From NCBI GenBank assembly GCA_036639955.1, contig JAVWHP010000001.1:124001-188000 (forward strand): a stretch of DNA of 64,000 nt. The letters run 5' to 3'. Every line of letters starts with the position of its first letter. Positions within the stretch are counted from its first letter, which is position 1. Origin of the DNA: JAVWHP01 sp036639955 (lineage in GTDB: Bacteria; Bacillota_I; Bacilli_A; Erysipelotrichales; Erysipelotrichaceae). Positions 35,027 to 43,589 of this stretch are shown here, piece after piece. Position numbers and translations under genes: made by a program. Below the pieces are notes generated by a model. It did not search any database and was not told where the DNA came from. It saw nothing but the letters and a program-made list of their open reading frames with translations.

Positions 35027-36679
35027 CTTTTAAAACCTCTCTTTTCTATAAAAGCATACAACATTTTATCCTTTTTGTAAAGCAGTCCAGGATTGCATAT
35101 AAACGTTTGATATCCAACACTTATGTATTCCCTCAAATCCTCAAGTCTTATACCTCGTTCTTTACTGTACTTTTCGGGGGGTTATATAACTGCGTCCTTG
35201 ATATTTAGTTATAAAACGTTTAGACTCCACAGTCATACTTTTTTTGTCATTGAATACTTCTTCAACTAATTTAGAACCTCTCACGGCATTCTCCAGAACC
35301 TCTAAGAATTCACTATCTTGATAAAGTTTAATTCTGTCAGAAGCAAAATGTGCGAATTCATGCGCAAATGTACCGGGCCTTGCGTTTTCCTTTAAGTTGA
35401 TAGAACTATCAACAATATATTTAAATGCTGTATGCCTTCTATAGTTGTTAGGCCCTTCAGTTTTTTCGTTTATTGTCAATTTGAAGTCCTTAAGCAAATC
35501 TAAATCTCTTTTAGGCATTAACTTCATATCATTTTTTATAGTGTTAGCTATTTTTTCATTATCTGTTCTCAACTTCATCAACTTAAAGTACCTATCCACT
35601 TCTTCATCGGTATTACGAATAACAGGCTTTAGAGATACCTCACTTTTCTTATTTGCAAACTTGAGTATCTTAAGTCCGTCATTATCAAACATATCTCTGG
35701 ACTCATCAGATGCACTTTTACTCTTATTAGTACCTCGTAATTGCTCTCGATCATAATTTCGATGTAGCTCTGGATGAGCTTTTACTAATTTATCGTTTCT
35801 AAGTTGCCATTCTTTCACCATAGTTCGGTACTTCACTTTATTTGAGGCATCTAGAGAGCCGTTTTCAAGTCTTTTATACTTTCGTACTTGTCGTTCATTA
35901 TAGCACTGTGAGGCAATGATATTACTGTTCTCGTTAGTTTCAAGTATATCTACTTTAGAAGGCTCTTTGGTTAAACCTACAAAGTAAGTAGACATGGTAT
36001 GTTTACAGTTGGGATGAAATAAACCAGATGCAATAGCAACACTAAGTAATCCATATCCGGTTGATTCCGCTTCTGCAGAAGTTCCCCCACTCCAAACATC
36101 ATCTATATACACTTTCCCTTGTAATGGCTGACAGATAGGACTACAAGCACCGTATTGGCTTATTAGTACCGTATGAATACCCCATTCTGCCCTCTTGGTG
36201 CCTTCCCCTTGCAAATAAGCTCTTTTATTTGCTGTCTTGATAGCCATTTCTGCCCAAGAAGATATATTAACCTTATTACCATTAGCATATTTTATACAAT
36301 TGATTCCGTTTGATAGAAAATCTTTAGTGGCTAGGTCTATAGACTGGTTAACACTCATAGTACCAGTATTAGCAAACACTTGCGACCTGAATATTGTTTT
36401 ACGATATTCATCGTTAGCCATTCTAAGCATTGCTGATGAACTCTTCTGTACGTCAGCAGTAGTTGCTCGTATCAAAGAATTTAGTTTTCTTTCATTGACC
36501 TTAAAAAAAGAACTCTCAATTCCTTTTAGAGTTCTATCTGGTTCAAAACCATTTTTTATAGCATCTAGAATCTTTATGCTTTCGTTTTCGATACCCTTTG
36601 CATTAGACTTCTTAAACAGTTCATCTATCTGCGACTTAATGTTATTTGCTTGTTTACCGACATAGGAACTATTAGCCTT
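35023..36679 (-). pseudogene. phage minor capsid protein with C-terminal HExxH metalloprotease domain; 5'-truncated and frameshifted
   Basis: The frame is open from 36679 with no start codon, because the 5' part is lost at the integrase junction. The N-terminal part has the minor capsid 2 signature YGACSPICQPLQGKVY and GLFHPNCKHTMSTY. A linker leads to a C-terminal domain with TFAHEFAHFASD, a zinc HExxH motif. The frame stops at 35162, but a one-base shift at a run of six C (35176-35181) restores EKYSKERGIRLEDLREYISVGYQ and CNPGLLYKKDKMLYAFIEKRG to a stop at 35023 overlapping the next ATG, the expected family ending. Likely a MuF/minor-capsid-linked phage protease or toxin. Confidence 0.8.
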
Positions 36680-36772
36680 TCAATCACCATGGATATATAT
36701 ACACATTTAGATGGGGCAAATCTACAAGCAAATAATAAACTGTCAGAGTATCTAAAATTAATAGAAAAGTAG
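36674..36772 (+). pseudogene. int: C-terminal fragment of a phage tyrosine integrase
   Basis: The frame reads SLSITMDIYTHLDGANLQAN and ends KLSEYLKLIEK-stop. SITMDIYTHL matches the ending of tyrosine recombinases, with the nucleophilic tyrosine. Only about 32 codons survive. It points toward tRNA-Lys, as integrases commonly do at their attachment site. Confidence 0.8.
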
Positions 36773-36794
36773 CTCTAAATTGGCTACTTTTTTT
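36766..36794 (+). terminator. integrase terminator
   Basis: Stem AAAGTAGC / GCTACTTT overlapping the integrase stop codon, then a T7 run. Confidence 0.8.
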
Positions 36795-36824
36795 GCCCAC
36801 TATTTGCCCACTATTTGCCCACTT
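36792..36824. repeat. three tandem 11-bp repeats, likely integrase arm-binding sites
   Basis: TTTGCCCACTA occurs at 36792, 36803 and 36814 (last copy ends TT), with a degenerate fourth (TTTGACCACTT) near 36834. Short direct repeats beside int in attP are the usual arm-type integrase sites; here they lie between the integrase end and tRNA-Lys. Confidence 0.65.
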
Positions 36825-36899
36825 TATATCATATTTGACCACTTCTACTTACTATTACTATCATTTACTTTAGGGTATAGTTTTATAATACTTATATAT

Positions 36900-36937
36900 A
36901 AAAAAACGTTTAAACCCTTTAAAATAGGCTTAAACGT
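36900..36937 (-). terminator. tRNA-Lys terminator
   Basis: Stem ACGTTTAAGCC / GGTTTAAACGT (one mismatch) with seven T on the minus strand, 12 bases past the tRNA. Confidence 0.85.
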
Positions 36938-36948
36938 ACATGTTATAA

Positions 36949-37024
36949 TGGTGATCCGCCGGGGGGTCGAACCCCGGACCCTCTGATTAAGAGTCAGATG
37001 CTCTACCAACTGAGCTAGCGGATC
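36949..37024 (-). tRNA. tRNA-Lys (anticodon CTT)
   Basis: A 76-base cloverleaf with CCA encoded. The acceptor stem is GATCCGC / GCGGATC, the D-arm GCTCAGTTGGTAGAGC, the anticodon arm TCTGA-CTCTTAA-TCAGA with anticodon CTT, and the T-arm CCGGGGTTCGAACCCCCCGG region. CTT reads lysine AAG codons. Its 3' end faces the phage remnant and is probably the former attachment site. Confidence 0.95.
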
Positions 37025-37051
37025 AAATAACCAAAAATTGATTACCTGTTA

Positions 37052-37080
37052 AGTATAAACTAAATTGATATATATTTCAA
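37052..37080 (-). promoter_or_regulatory. tRNA-Lys promoter
   Basis: TTGAAA (37075-37080), 17-base spacer, TATACT (37052-37057) on the minus strand. Confidence 0.75.
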
Positions 37081-37136
37081 GATAAAAATGATTTATTTTT
37101 ATAAAATATGTGATAAAGTTTATATTAGAATAACAG

Positions 37137-38063
37137 TTAAACAACTAATGGTTCTAAATCATCTAAATTATAAGGAGTTTGTTGATAAACTAGATTAAGC
37201 CAATTCTTTATAAGTAAATTAGCATGAGCTCTCCATATAAAATATGGCACTTGTGTCGGATCATCATCAGGAAAATAATTAAAAGGAATCTGTATATTAT
37301 CCCCCTTCTCTAAATCTCTAAAGTACTCTTTAGCTAATGTATCCCTATCATATTCACAATGCCCACAAACAAATACATGACGTCCTTCACAACTAGTTAT
37401 TAAATTTAATCCACTTAAATAAGAATAAGAAAGTACTTTTAGTTTAGGATTCTTATATACAGCATCTTCATCAAGTCCTGTATGTCTAGAATGTGGTACA
37501 TAATATAGTTCATCAAATCCTCTTACTAATATATCATTAACATCAGTAACAATATGTGGATATATACCAAACATCTTTTCAGGCAATTCTTTCTTATTTA
37601 TCCCATAATGATAATATAAACCTACTTGAGATCCCCAACATATATGATAAGTAGAATAAACATTAGTCTTTGACCATTCCATTATAAGTTTTAATTCATC
37701 ATAATAATCAACATCTTCAAAATCTAATAACTCTACTGGAGCTCCAGTAATAATTAACCCATCATACTTTAAAGTTTTAACATCATCAAAGTTTTTATAA
37801 AATTTAAGTAAATGTTCAGCATTTGTATTCTTACTAGTATGAGAACTAACTTGTAATAAATCTATATCTACTTGTAAAGGAGAATTACTTAATAAACGTA
37901 AAAGTTGTGTTTCAGTTTCAATCTTCTTTGGCATTAAATTAAGAATAATAATTCTTAAAGGTCTTATATCCTGAACACTAGCTCTTTCATCAGTAATAAC
38001 CGAAATATTTTCATCATCTAGAACTTTTCTAGCTGGTAATGTACTTGCTATATTTATTGGCAT
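37137..38063 (-). CDS. metA: homoserine O-acetyltransferase, MetA type
   Basis: 308 residues. It acylates homoserine, the first step into methionine. Catalytic Cys142 (HICWGSQVGLYYHYG) and the CGHCEYD His-Glu pair are present. Residue 111 is Glu in TGAPVE; in the MetA family Glu here goes with acetyl-CoA use and Gly with succinyl-CoA, so acetyl is predicted despite the common succinyltransferase name. No S-box or Met T-box is visible in the short leader, and no other methionine genes are near. Confidence 0.95.
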   Translation of the reverse strand: MPINIASTLPARKVLDDENISVITDERASVQDIRPLRIIILNLMPKKIETETQLLRLLSNSPLQVDIDLLQVSSHTSKNTNAEHLLKFYKNFDDVKTLKYDGLIITGAPVELLDFEDVDYYDELKLIMEWSKTNVYSTYHICWGSQVGLYYHYGINKKELPEKMFGIYPHIVTDVNDILVRGFDELYYVPHSRHTGLDEDAVYKNPKLKVLSYSYLSGLNLITSCEGRHVFVCGHCEYDRDTLAKEYFRDLEKGDNIQIPFNYFPDDDPTQVPYFIWRAHANLLIKNWLNLVYQQTPYNLDDLEPLVV

Positions 38064-38097
38064 ATTTACCTCCTCTACTTCTTTATTAATTGTTAGT

Positions 38098-38103
38098 ATT
38101 ATA
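38098..38103 (-). promoter_or_regulatory. metA extended -10 promoter
   Basis: TGATATAAT on the minus strand (hexamer 38098-38103), with no clear -35. Confidence 0.5.
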
Positions 38104-38128
38104 TCACTATTTTTAATGTAATGTAAGA

Positions 38129-40000
38129 TTATCCTAAAATAATATTAATTATATAACATATTATAATTCCTATAATAGTAGGTAATATAAAAGATAGAAT
38201 TGTCCATTTAATACTCTTACTTTCTTTTTTAATAGTTAATAATGTAGTAGCACAAGGAAAGTGTACTATAGAAAAGATCATAGTATTTATAGCAGTAACT
38301 AATGTCCATCCATTATCTAATAATAATTGTTTTAATATATTTAAATCACTTATATCTATCATAGTACCTTTAGCTAAATATCCCATTATTATTATAGGCA
38401 TTACTATCTCATTAGCAGGAAACCCTAATATAAATGCTAATAGTATTATACCATCTAACCCCATTATATTACCTATTGGTTCTAATATATTAGCTATATA
38501 GTTTAATAAACTTATATTATCTATATATACATTACCTATAATAAATATAATTATACCTGCAGGTATAGCAACACTTACTGCTCTTCCTAATACATATATA
38601 GTTCTATCTAATAAAGATCTTATTAGTACTTGTTTAATTTGTGGTTTCCTATAAGGAGGTAGTTCTAAAGTAAAAGAAGAAGGTACCCCCTTTAATACTG
38701 TATTAGATAAAACTTTAGATACCCCTAAAGTTAATAATACACTAAAAAGAATTAAACTACACAACACCAAGGTACTTAACATTGAACCATAAGGTTCTAT
38801 CATTACTCCACCTATAAACATAGTAATAATACTTATAAGAGTAGGAAACCTCCCATTACAAGGCATAAAACTATTAGTAATTATAGCTATTAATCTTTCT
38901 CTTTTACTATCTATAATACTAGTAGCACTTACTCCTACAGCATTACAACCTAATCCCATACACATACAAAGTGCTTGTTTACCACAAGTATTAGATCTTT
39001 GAAAATACCCATCTAAATTAAAAGCTATTCTAGGTAAATAACCAAAATCTTCTAATAACGCAAACAAAGGAAAGAATATCATCATAGGAGGTAACATAAC
39101 AGAAACAACCCAAGTTAAAGTAGTATAAATACCATCAACAATCAAAGACAAAAGAAACCCATTTACATTTAATAGATTTAAAAAATCTATTAAATGTAAT
39201 TTAAAATTACTAAAAAAATCACTTAATATTTGACTAGGTATATTAGCACCTACTATAGTAATATAAAATATAATACTTAATAATATAAGCATTATAATAA
39301 GACCATAAAATTTATTAGTTATAATTTTATCAATCCTTAAATCACGTTTATAGTGATTTAAGGATTGATATTGGATAGCCTGTTGAGCTATTTGCTTAGA
39401 TCTTAAGTTTATATTATTATGGATAGATCTACTATTATAAGTAGGATCTAATGCTATAGTATTAATCGTCTTTTTTAATGTATTTAAACCATATTTAGTA
39501 TTAGCACAAGTACTTATAACTTTAGTATTTAATAGAGTTTCTAAAGTATTAATATCTATTAAAATTTGTTTCTTTTTAGCTTCATCTATAAGATTTAAAC
39601 ATACTATAGCTTTTATAGGTTTAGATAATATTTGTAATACTAAATTTAGATTTCTTTCTAAAGAAGTAGCATCACATACTATAACTACTAGATCTAAATT
39701 TTCTTTAGTTATATAATCATTACTTACTTGTTCTTCAAAAGAATGAGCATTTAAAGAATAAGTACCAGGTAAATCAACTAAAGCTACTTCTACATTATCA
39801 TATTCATATTTACCTATAGCAAAATCTACTGTTTTACCAGGCCAATTACCTGTATGTTGATGTAGTTTAGTTAAAGCATTAAAGATAGTACTTTTACCTA
39901 CATTAGGATTTCCTATTAAAGCTACTTTAATTTTATTTATATCATAATATTTTAAATTTAGTTCTTCATTATAATCTAATAAGGATTTAAAAGATAACAT
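38129..40000 (-). CDS. feoB: ferrous iron transporter FeoB
   Basis: 623 residues, on the short side for FeoB. The N-terminal G domain has GNPNVGKST (30-38), DLPGTYSLN and NLIDE; the membrane part has the two Gate motifs with cysteines (KQALCMCMGLGCNAVG, NSFMPCNGRFPTLI) and the closing HFPCATTLLTIKKES. It imports Fe2+ across the cytoplasmic membrane. Follows feoA by 3 bases. Two of the longest perfect inverted repeats in the window sit in this gene (39163-39199, 39328-39370). Confidence 0.96.
   Translation of the reverse strand: MLSFKSLLDYNEELNLKYYDINKIKVALIGNPNVGKSTIFNALTKLHQHTGNWPGKTVDFAIGKYEYDNVEVALVDLPGTYSLNAHSFEEQVSNDYITKENLDLVVIVCDATSLERNLNLVLQILSKPIKAIVCLNLIDEAKKKQILIDINTLETLLNTKVISTCANTKYGLNTLKKTINTIALDPTYNSRSIHNNINLRSKQIAQQAIQYQSLNHYKRDLRIDKIITNKFYGLIIMLILLSIIFYITIVGANIPSQILSDFFSNFKLHLIDFLNLLNVNGFLLSLIVDGIYTTLTWVVSVMLPPMMIFFPLFALLEDFGYLPRIAFNLDGYFQRSNTCGKQALCMCMGLGCNAVGVSATSIIDSKRERLIAIITNSFMPCNGRFPTLISIITMFIGGVMIEPYGSMLSTLVLCSLILFSVLLTLGVSKVLSNTVLKGVPSSFTLELPPYRKPQIKQVLIRSLLDRTIYVLGRAVSVAIPAGIIIFIIGNVYIDNISLLNYIANILEPIGNIMGLDGIILLAFILGFPANEIVMPIIIMGYLAKGTMIDISDLNILKQLLLDNGWTLVTAINTMIFSIVHFPCATTLLTIKKESKSIKWTILSFILPTIIGIIICYIINIILG
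39163..39199. repeat. 17-bp perfect inverted repeat in coding DNA
   Basis: TTACATTTAATAGATTT and its exact reverse complement around AAA; encodes HLIDFLNLLNV of FeoB. Confidence 0.95.
39328..39370. repeat. 18-bp perfect inverted repeat in coding DNA
   Basis: TATCAATCCTTAAATCAC and its exact reverse complement around GTTTATA; encodes YQSLNHYKRDLRIDK of FeoB. Confidence 0.95.
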
Positions 40001-40003
40001 AAC

Positions 40004-40225
40004 TTACTCCACTAATATGCTAGAAGCATCACAATCTCTTATAGCTATTAAACTTCCTTTAATATAATAAGCTTTCATTCTTTTACTAGGAGATACTAAT
40101 AAAAGTTTAATAGAAGCTCCTTCTTCTATTCCTAAATCTATAAATCTTTGTGTAATAGTTCCTTTATTTATAATTCTTTTAATAATAGCATTATCATTTA
40201 TAAGTAGTGTTTGTAATTGTTTCAT
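40004..40225 (-). CDS. feoA: FeoA domain protein
   Basis: 73 residues from the ATG at 40223-40225 (AGGGGGAAT upstream); the longer in-frame start lies in the upstream hairpin and is not used here. An SH3-like domain (RFIDLGIEEGASIKLLLVSPSKRMKAYYIKGSLIAIRDCDASSILV) typical of FeoA, which associates with FeoB and is needed for Fe2+ uptake. Confidence 0.9.
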   Translation of the reverse strand: MKQLQTLLINDNAIIKRIINKGTITQRFIDLGIEEGASIKLLLVSPSKRMKAYYIKGSLIAIRDCDASSILVE

Positions 40226-40247
40226 GGCTATTCCCCCTATTATATTT

Positions 40248-40271
40248 AATGAAGAGCATATGCTCTTCATT
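40248..40271. terminator. palindrome between feoA and the peptidoglycan-binding gene
   Basis: AATGAAGAGCAT and its exact reverse complement, followed by T6 on the plus strand and TTAAAT on the minus strand. It may end the gene at 40280 weakly; no plus-strand gene needs it. Confidence 0.5.
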
Positions 40272-40279
40272 TTTTAAAA

Positions 40280-40786
40280 TTATAGCTTAATGTATTCATT
40301 TACAATTGTATCCCAGGTAGTTCTACCAATTGCTCCATCAATACTTAAATCTTTTAAGTATTGGTATTGACGTACCATTGTAGCCATAGCATTACCATAG
40401 GCTCCATCTACTCTAATTGGTTTTAAACATGTATTAGTAGCTGCTATAGCATTTAAATATTCTTGCATTTTAAATACTTCTATACCTGTAGAACCAATAG
40501 TTAAATAATAACTAGAAGAGAATACTGGAATGTTTGTAACTACTCCTAATGTTGTTAATTCACTAATAATACGATCCCAAGTATTACTTCCAATTATTCC
40601 ATCCATAGTTAATTTAGCATAGTTTTGAAATTCTTGTACTGCAACACTAGTTCTATATCCAAAACGTCCATCTTGTACTAAAACAGATTTAATAATATTG
40701 TGTTCATGAAAGATATTTAAATAGCCTTGCATTTTATTTACTGCTATTCCAACATCTCCGTTGCGTAAGACATATCTTGTGTACAT
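40280..40786 (-). CDS. protein of two peptidoglycan-binding domains
   Basis: 168 residues from the ATG at 40784-40786. Two PG_binding_1 repeats: VLRNGDVGIAVNKMQGYLN...DGRFGYRTSVAVQEFQ...DGIIGSNTWDRI and LTIGSTGIEVFKMQEYLN...DGAYGNAMATMVRQYQ...DGAIGRTTWDTI. There is no catalytic domain and no signal peptide, unlike cortex hydrolases such as SleB. Its AAGGAGG ribosome site lies in the 3' arm of a strong hairpin. Confidence 0.88.
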   Translation of the reverse strand: MYTRYVLRNGDVGIAVNKMQGYLNIFHEHNIIKSVLVQDGRFGYRTSVAVQEFQNYAKLTMDGIIGSNTWDRIISELTTLGVVTNIPVFSSSYYLTIGSTGIEVFKMQEYLNAIAATNTCLKPIRVDGAYGNAMATMVRQYQYLKDLSIDGAIGRTTWDTIVNEYIKL

Positions 40787-40829
40787 AAAAATACCTCCTT
40801 TCATCTTAGTATATGAGAGGAGGTATTTT
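40787..40829 (-). promoter_or_regulatory. hairpin sequestering a ribosome site, also terminator-like
   Basis: Arms AAAATACCTCCTCTCAT and ATGAAAGGAGGTATTTT pair with one mismatch around an 8-base loop; T5 follows. The GGAGG that serves the gene at 40280 is base-paired, and the structure closes the upstream gene's transcript. Confidence 0.75.
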
Positions 40830-40837
40830 AGTAAATG

Positions 40838-41566
40838 CTATTTGCCTAGATTAGACATTAGTATTGGTGTATCAAAGCTTATAATATCATTATCTAAATG
40901 TCTTAATAGACTTCTAGATTGTATTTGTATAAACTTTCTTTTAGTTTTAGGTAACATTACAAATAGTAATACAAACCATAAAATTAATAATTCTATTCCT
41001 GCTAAACCAAATGAAAATGAATTAAATATTAAAGGTAATATTAATACTATTACACTTAAAAAGATTCCGTATTTTAACATTTTTTCTTTTATTTGAACCA
41101 TTGCTTCATCTAAGAACTTAGTTCTTACTTTAATAATATCAATTAATTTTTGATCTACTGTTATTTCATTAAAGTCTAATGCTACTGATTGTTTAGATTT
41201 ACCAGTTGACATATCTATAATATCTCTTGCTCTCATACTTGCATAAGTATTTCCATTAGCATCTTTATTATGTTTGTAATTCTTGTGTAATGCAAACATA
41301 ATCCAGATATATGAATTATTATCTAAGTCTTCTTTAGGATGTTGAACTAATTCTTTAGCAATAGAAGTAGCTGCTGGTGAATAATCAAAGTTATTTCTTC
41401 TTAGTTCTTCTTTTAGTTCTTCTACTAATGAATCAAATTTAGTTGCTTCATAAAATTTATCTTCATCAATAGTTTCAAAATCATTTTCTTCAATGATTTC
41501 TTCTTCAACTACATTTACTTCAATTTCATCAAGATTGTTATCATCATTTTTAATTTCATTATTCAT
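40838..41566 (-). CDS. membrane protein with acidic N-terminus, unknown function
   Basis: 242 residues. The first 45 are strikingly acidic (DDNNLDEIEVNVVEEEIIEE). A soluble middle with LVEELKEELRRNNFDYSPAATSIAKELVQHP and SYIWIMFALHKNYKHN follows, and two membrane segments lie at about 168-205. A basic C-terminal tail comes after. I do not recognise a family. It is one base from the next gene upstream and ends in the hairpin at 40787-40829. Confidence 0.65.
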   Translation of the reverse strand: MNNEIKNDDNNLDEIEVNVVEEEIIEENDFETIDEDKFYEATKFDSLVEELKEELRRNNFDYSPAATSIAKELVQHPKEDLDNNSYIWIMFALHKNYKHNKDANGNTYASMRARDIIDMSTGKSKQSVALDFNEITVDQKLIDIIKVRTKFLDEAMVQIKEKMLKYGIFLSVIVLILPLIFNSFSFGLAGIELLILWFVLLFVMLPKTKRKFIQIQSRSLLRHLDNDIISFDTPILMSNLGK

Positions 41567-41947
41567 TTAGTTTTCCTCACTTTTTTTATCAATTGAATGA
41601 ATTTTTATAATGCTTTTACTATAGAAATATACTATTAAACTTAAAGTTAAATAATAGATAATATATACATTAGCTATTACATTCATATAGTTATTTATTA
41701 AAAGAACTAAAGTTAATGTATTAATGGAGCAATTAATAACTATAGATTGTTTAATAATAGATGTATATAAAGCTTGTATAAAGACTATTACTGGAAATAC
41801 AAAGACTAGGCATATATACATATATTTAGTACCAAATAATAGATTAAAACCTATTAACATAACTATTGTTGGTAATAACATATTTATTAATGCTAGTAGT
41901 CTTGTTTTGTTTAGAACAGTTTTGTTGTCCAATCCTCTATATTCCAT
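41567..41947 (-). CDS. small integral membrane protein, unknown function
   Basis: 126 residues, four hydrophobic segments (about 18-36, 43-63, 72-92, 93-110). The ATG at 41947 overlaps the end of the ABC-F gene by 37 bases; a downstream TTG (about 41932) could be the real start. No family recognised. Co-transcribed with the ABC-F gene and the acidic membrane protein. Confidence 0.6.
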   Translation of the reverse strand: MEYRGLDNKTVLNKTRLLALINMLLPTIVMLIGFNLLFGTKYMYICLVFVFPVIVFIQALYTSIIKQSIVINCSINTLTLVLLINNYMNVIANVYIIYYLTLSLIVYFYSKSIIKIHSIDKKSEEN

Positions 41948-43464
41948 ACTTCGTCAACCACCTCTTCATAAAATTCTTTTTCATGGGATACTAATAGTAC
42001 ACTTCCCTTATATGCTATTATAGCACGTTTTAGTTCTTCTTTTGCAACAACATCTAAATGATTAGTTGGCTCATCAAGGACTAATACATTACAAGGGCGG
42101 TTCATGATTTTAGCAAGTCTTACTTTTGCATTCTCTCCTCCTGATAGTACTGACATCATTGACTCAATATGGTCACTCGTTAGACCGCATTTAGCTAGAG
42201 CACTTCTTACCTCGCCATTGTTTAGAGCTGGGAATTCATCCCAGTATTCTTGTAAAGCTGACTTATTAGAGGCTATTTCTTCTTGTTTGAAATAGCCTAA
42301 AGTAACAAAAGGATCTAATTCTACACTACCAGATATACTAGGTATTATGCCAAATAAGCTTTTAAGTAAAGTTGATTTACCCAAACCATTACAACCTTTA
42401 ATAGCTACTTTTTTATTACGTTCAAATACTAGATTTAAAGGACTAGATAATGGTTCATCATAACCTATAACTAAATCTTTAGTTTCAAATATTACACGAC
42501 CAGGAGTTCTATCTTCACTAAAACCAAATACTGGTTTTATCTTTTCTTTAGTTTTAGAAATGATAGTCATTTTATCAAGCTTCTTTTGACGTGAACTAGC
42601 CATATTACGTGTAGCTACCCTTGCTTTATTTCTAGCAATAAAATCTTCTAAATCATCAATTTCTTTTTGTTGTTTATTATAAGCAGCATTTTGTTGAGCA
42701 ACCTTCATTTCATGCATACTAAGATACTGATTATAATCACCTGTATAACGTGTTAATTCACAGTTTTCTATTTCATAAATTACATTTATAACACTATTTA
42801 AGAAAGGAATATCATGAGATACTAATATAAATGCATTTTCATAATCTAAAAGGAATTTTTTAAGCCAAGTAATATGTTCTTCATCTAAATAGTTAGTAGG
42901 TTCATCTAAGATTAAAATCATTGGATTCTCTAATAATAATTTACTTAGAAGAACCTTTGAACGTTGACCACCAGATAATTCACTAACATCATGATCTAAA
43001 CCAATATCCATTAAACCTAGACCACTAGCTACTTCATTAATTTTAGTATCTAATTGATAGAAGCCACCATGATCTAGAAGATCCTGGATGTCTCCTACAT
43101 CTTTCATAAGGCGATCCATAGTTTCAGGTGAACAATCAGCCATTTGATCATAATCAGCTAACATTTCTTTTTCTAATTCAAAAAGATTAGAAAAAGCATC
43201 CTGTAATACTTGTTTGATCGTTTTACCCTTAGTTAAAGTAGTATGTTGATCTAAATAACCAGTAGTTATACGATTACACCATTCTACACTACCAGATTCA
43301 GGAGTAATCTTACCAGTAATAATATTTAAGAAAGTAGACTTACCTTCTCCATTAGCACCAATTAAACCTACATGTTCACCATTTAAAAGACGAAAACTAG
43401 CATTCTCTAAAATTTGACGACCACCAAAACTATGTGAAACATTTGTTACTGTTAATATACTCAT
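41911..43464 (-). CDS. ABC-F family ATPase
   Basis: 517 residues, two ABC domains without membrane segments: GANGEGKSTFLNIITG, LSGGQRSKVLLSKLL, ILDEPTNYLD, and CNGLGKSTLLKSLFG, LSGGENAKVRLAKIM, LDEPTNHLDV. The linker (about 240-300, HEMKVAQQNAAYNKQQKEIDDLEDF) is the P-site tRNA interaction motif region. Members act on ribosomes, in translation-factor roles or antibiotic protection. Most like the housekeeping YkpA/YbiT group; resistance is not indicated. Confidence 0.93.
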   Translation of the reverse strand: MSILTVTNVSHSFGGRQILENASFRLLNGEHVGLIGANGEGKSTFLNIITGKITPESGSVEWCNRITTGYLDQHTTLTKGKTIKQVLQDAFSNLFELEKEMLADYDQMADCSPETMDRLMKDVGDIQDLLDHGGFYQLDTKINEVASGLGLMDIGLDHDVSELSGGQRSKVLLSKLLLENPMILILDEPTNYLDEEHITWLKKFLLDYENAFILVSHDIPFLNSVINVIYEIENCELTRYTGDYNQYLSMHEMKVAQQNAAYNKQQKEIDDLEDFIARNKARVATRNMASSRQKKLDKMTIISKTKEKIKPVFGFSEDRTPGRVIFETKDLVIGYDEPLSSPLNLVFERNKKVAIKGCNGLGKSTLLKSLFGIIPSISGSVELDPFVTLGYFKQEEIASNKSALQEYWDEFPALNNGEVRSALAKCGLTSDHIESMMSVLSGGENAKVRLAKIMNRPCNVLVLDEPTNHLDVVAKEELKRAIIAYKGSVLLVSHEKEFYEEVVDEVWNIEDWTTKLF

Positions 43465-43563
43465 ACAATACTCCTTTTTCTTTTAATTTTAATATTATAA
43501 CATAAGTATACATAAAAACGAATAATATTATAAAAATGTAAGTTAACTATATAAAAAAAATGT

Positions 43564-43583
43564 TATAATAATTATAAGAAGGT
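43564..43583 (+). promoter_or_regulatory. extended -10 promoter of the P-type ATPase gene
   Basis: TGTTATAAT (hexamer 43564-43569) and a GAAGGTG ribosome site before the ATG at 43590. Confidence 0.55.
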
Positions 43584-43589
43584 GAATTA

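Larger units (their letters stand above)
34113..36824. mobile_element. decayed prophage remnant next to tRNA-Lys
   Basis: A 2.7-kb island between the EAL gene and tRNA-Lys holding four phage morphogenesis genes in late-operon order (minor capsid-protease, small protein, frameshifted connector-like gene, scaffold fragment), all minus strand, and the last 32 codons of a plus-strand tyrosine integrase. The integrase fragment joins the capsid gene head-on at about 36674-36682, so the intervening lysogeny, replication and packaging genes have been deleted. Three of the five genes are broken. Base composition is slightly richer in G+C than the host genes around it. Confidence 0.9.

Noticed and set aside
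34113..36824. CRISPR or insertion-sequence origin for the island at 34-37 kb
   Set aside because: No transposase, terminal repeats or spacer-repeat pattern; the proteins are phage structural and integrase remnants.
36780..36986. A 68-residue plus-strand frame ending GVEPRTL
   Set aside because: It reads backwards through tRNA-Lys, and GVEPRTL is the usual artefact of antisense tRNA translation.
38064..38128. Possible methionine riboswitch upstream of metA
   Set aside because: The leader is under 30 bases from the -10 and no S-box or T-box motif is present.
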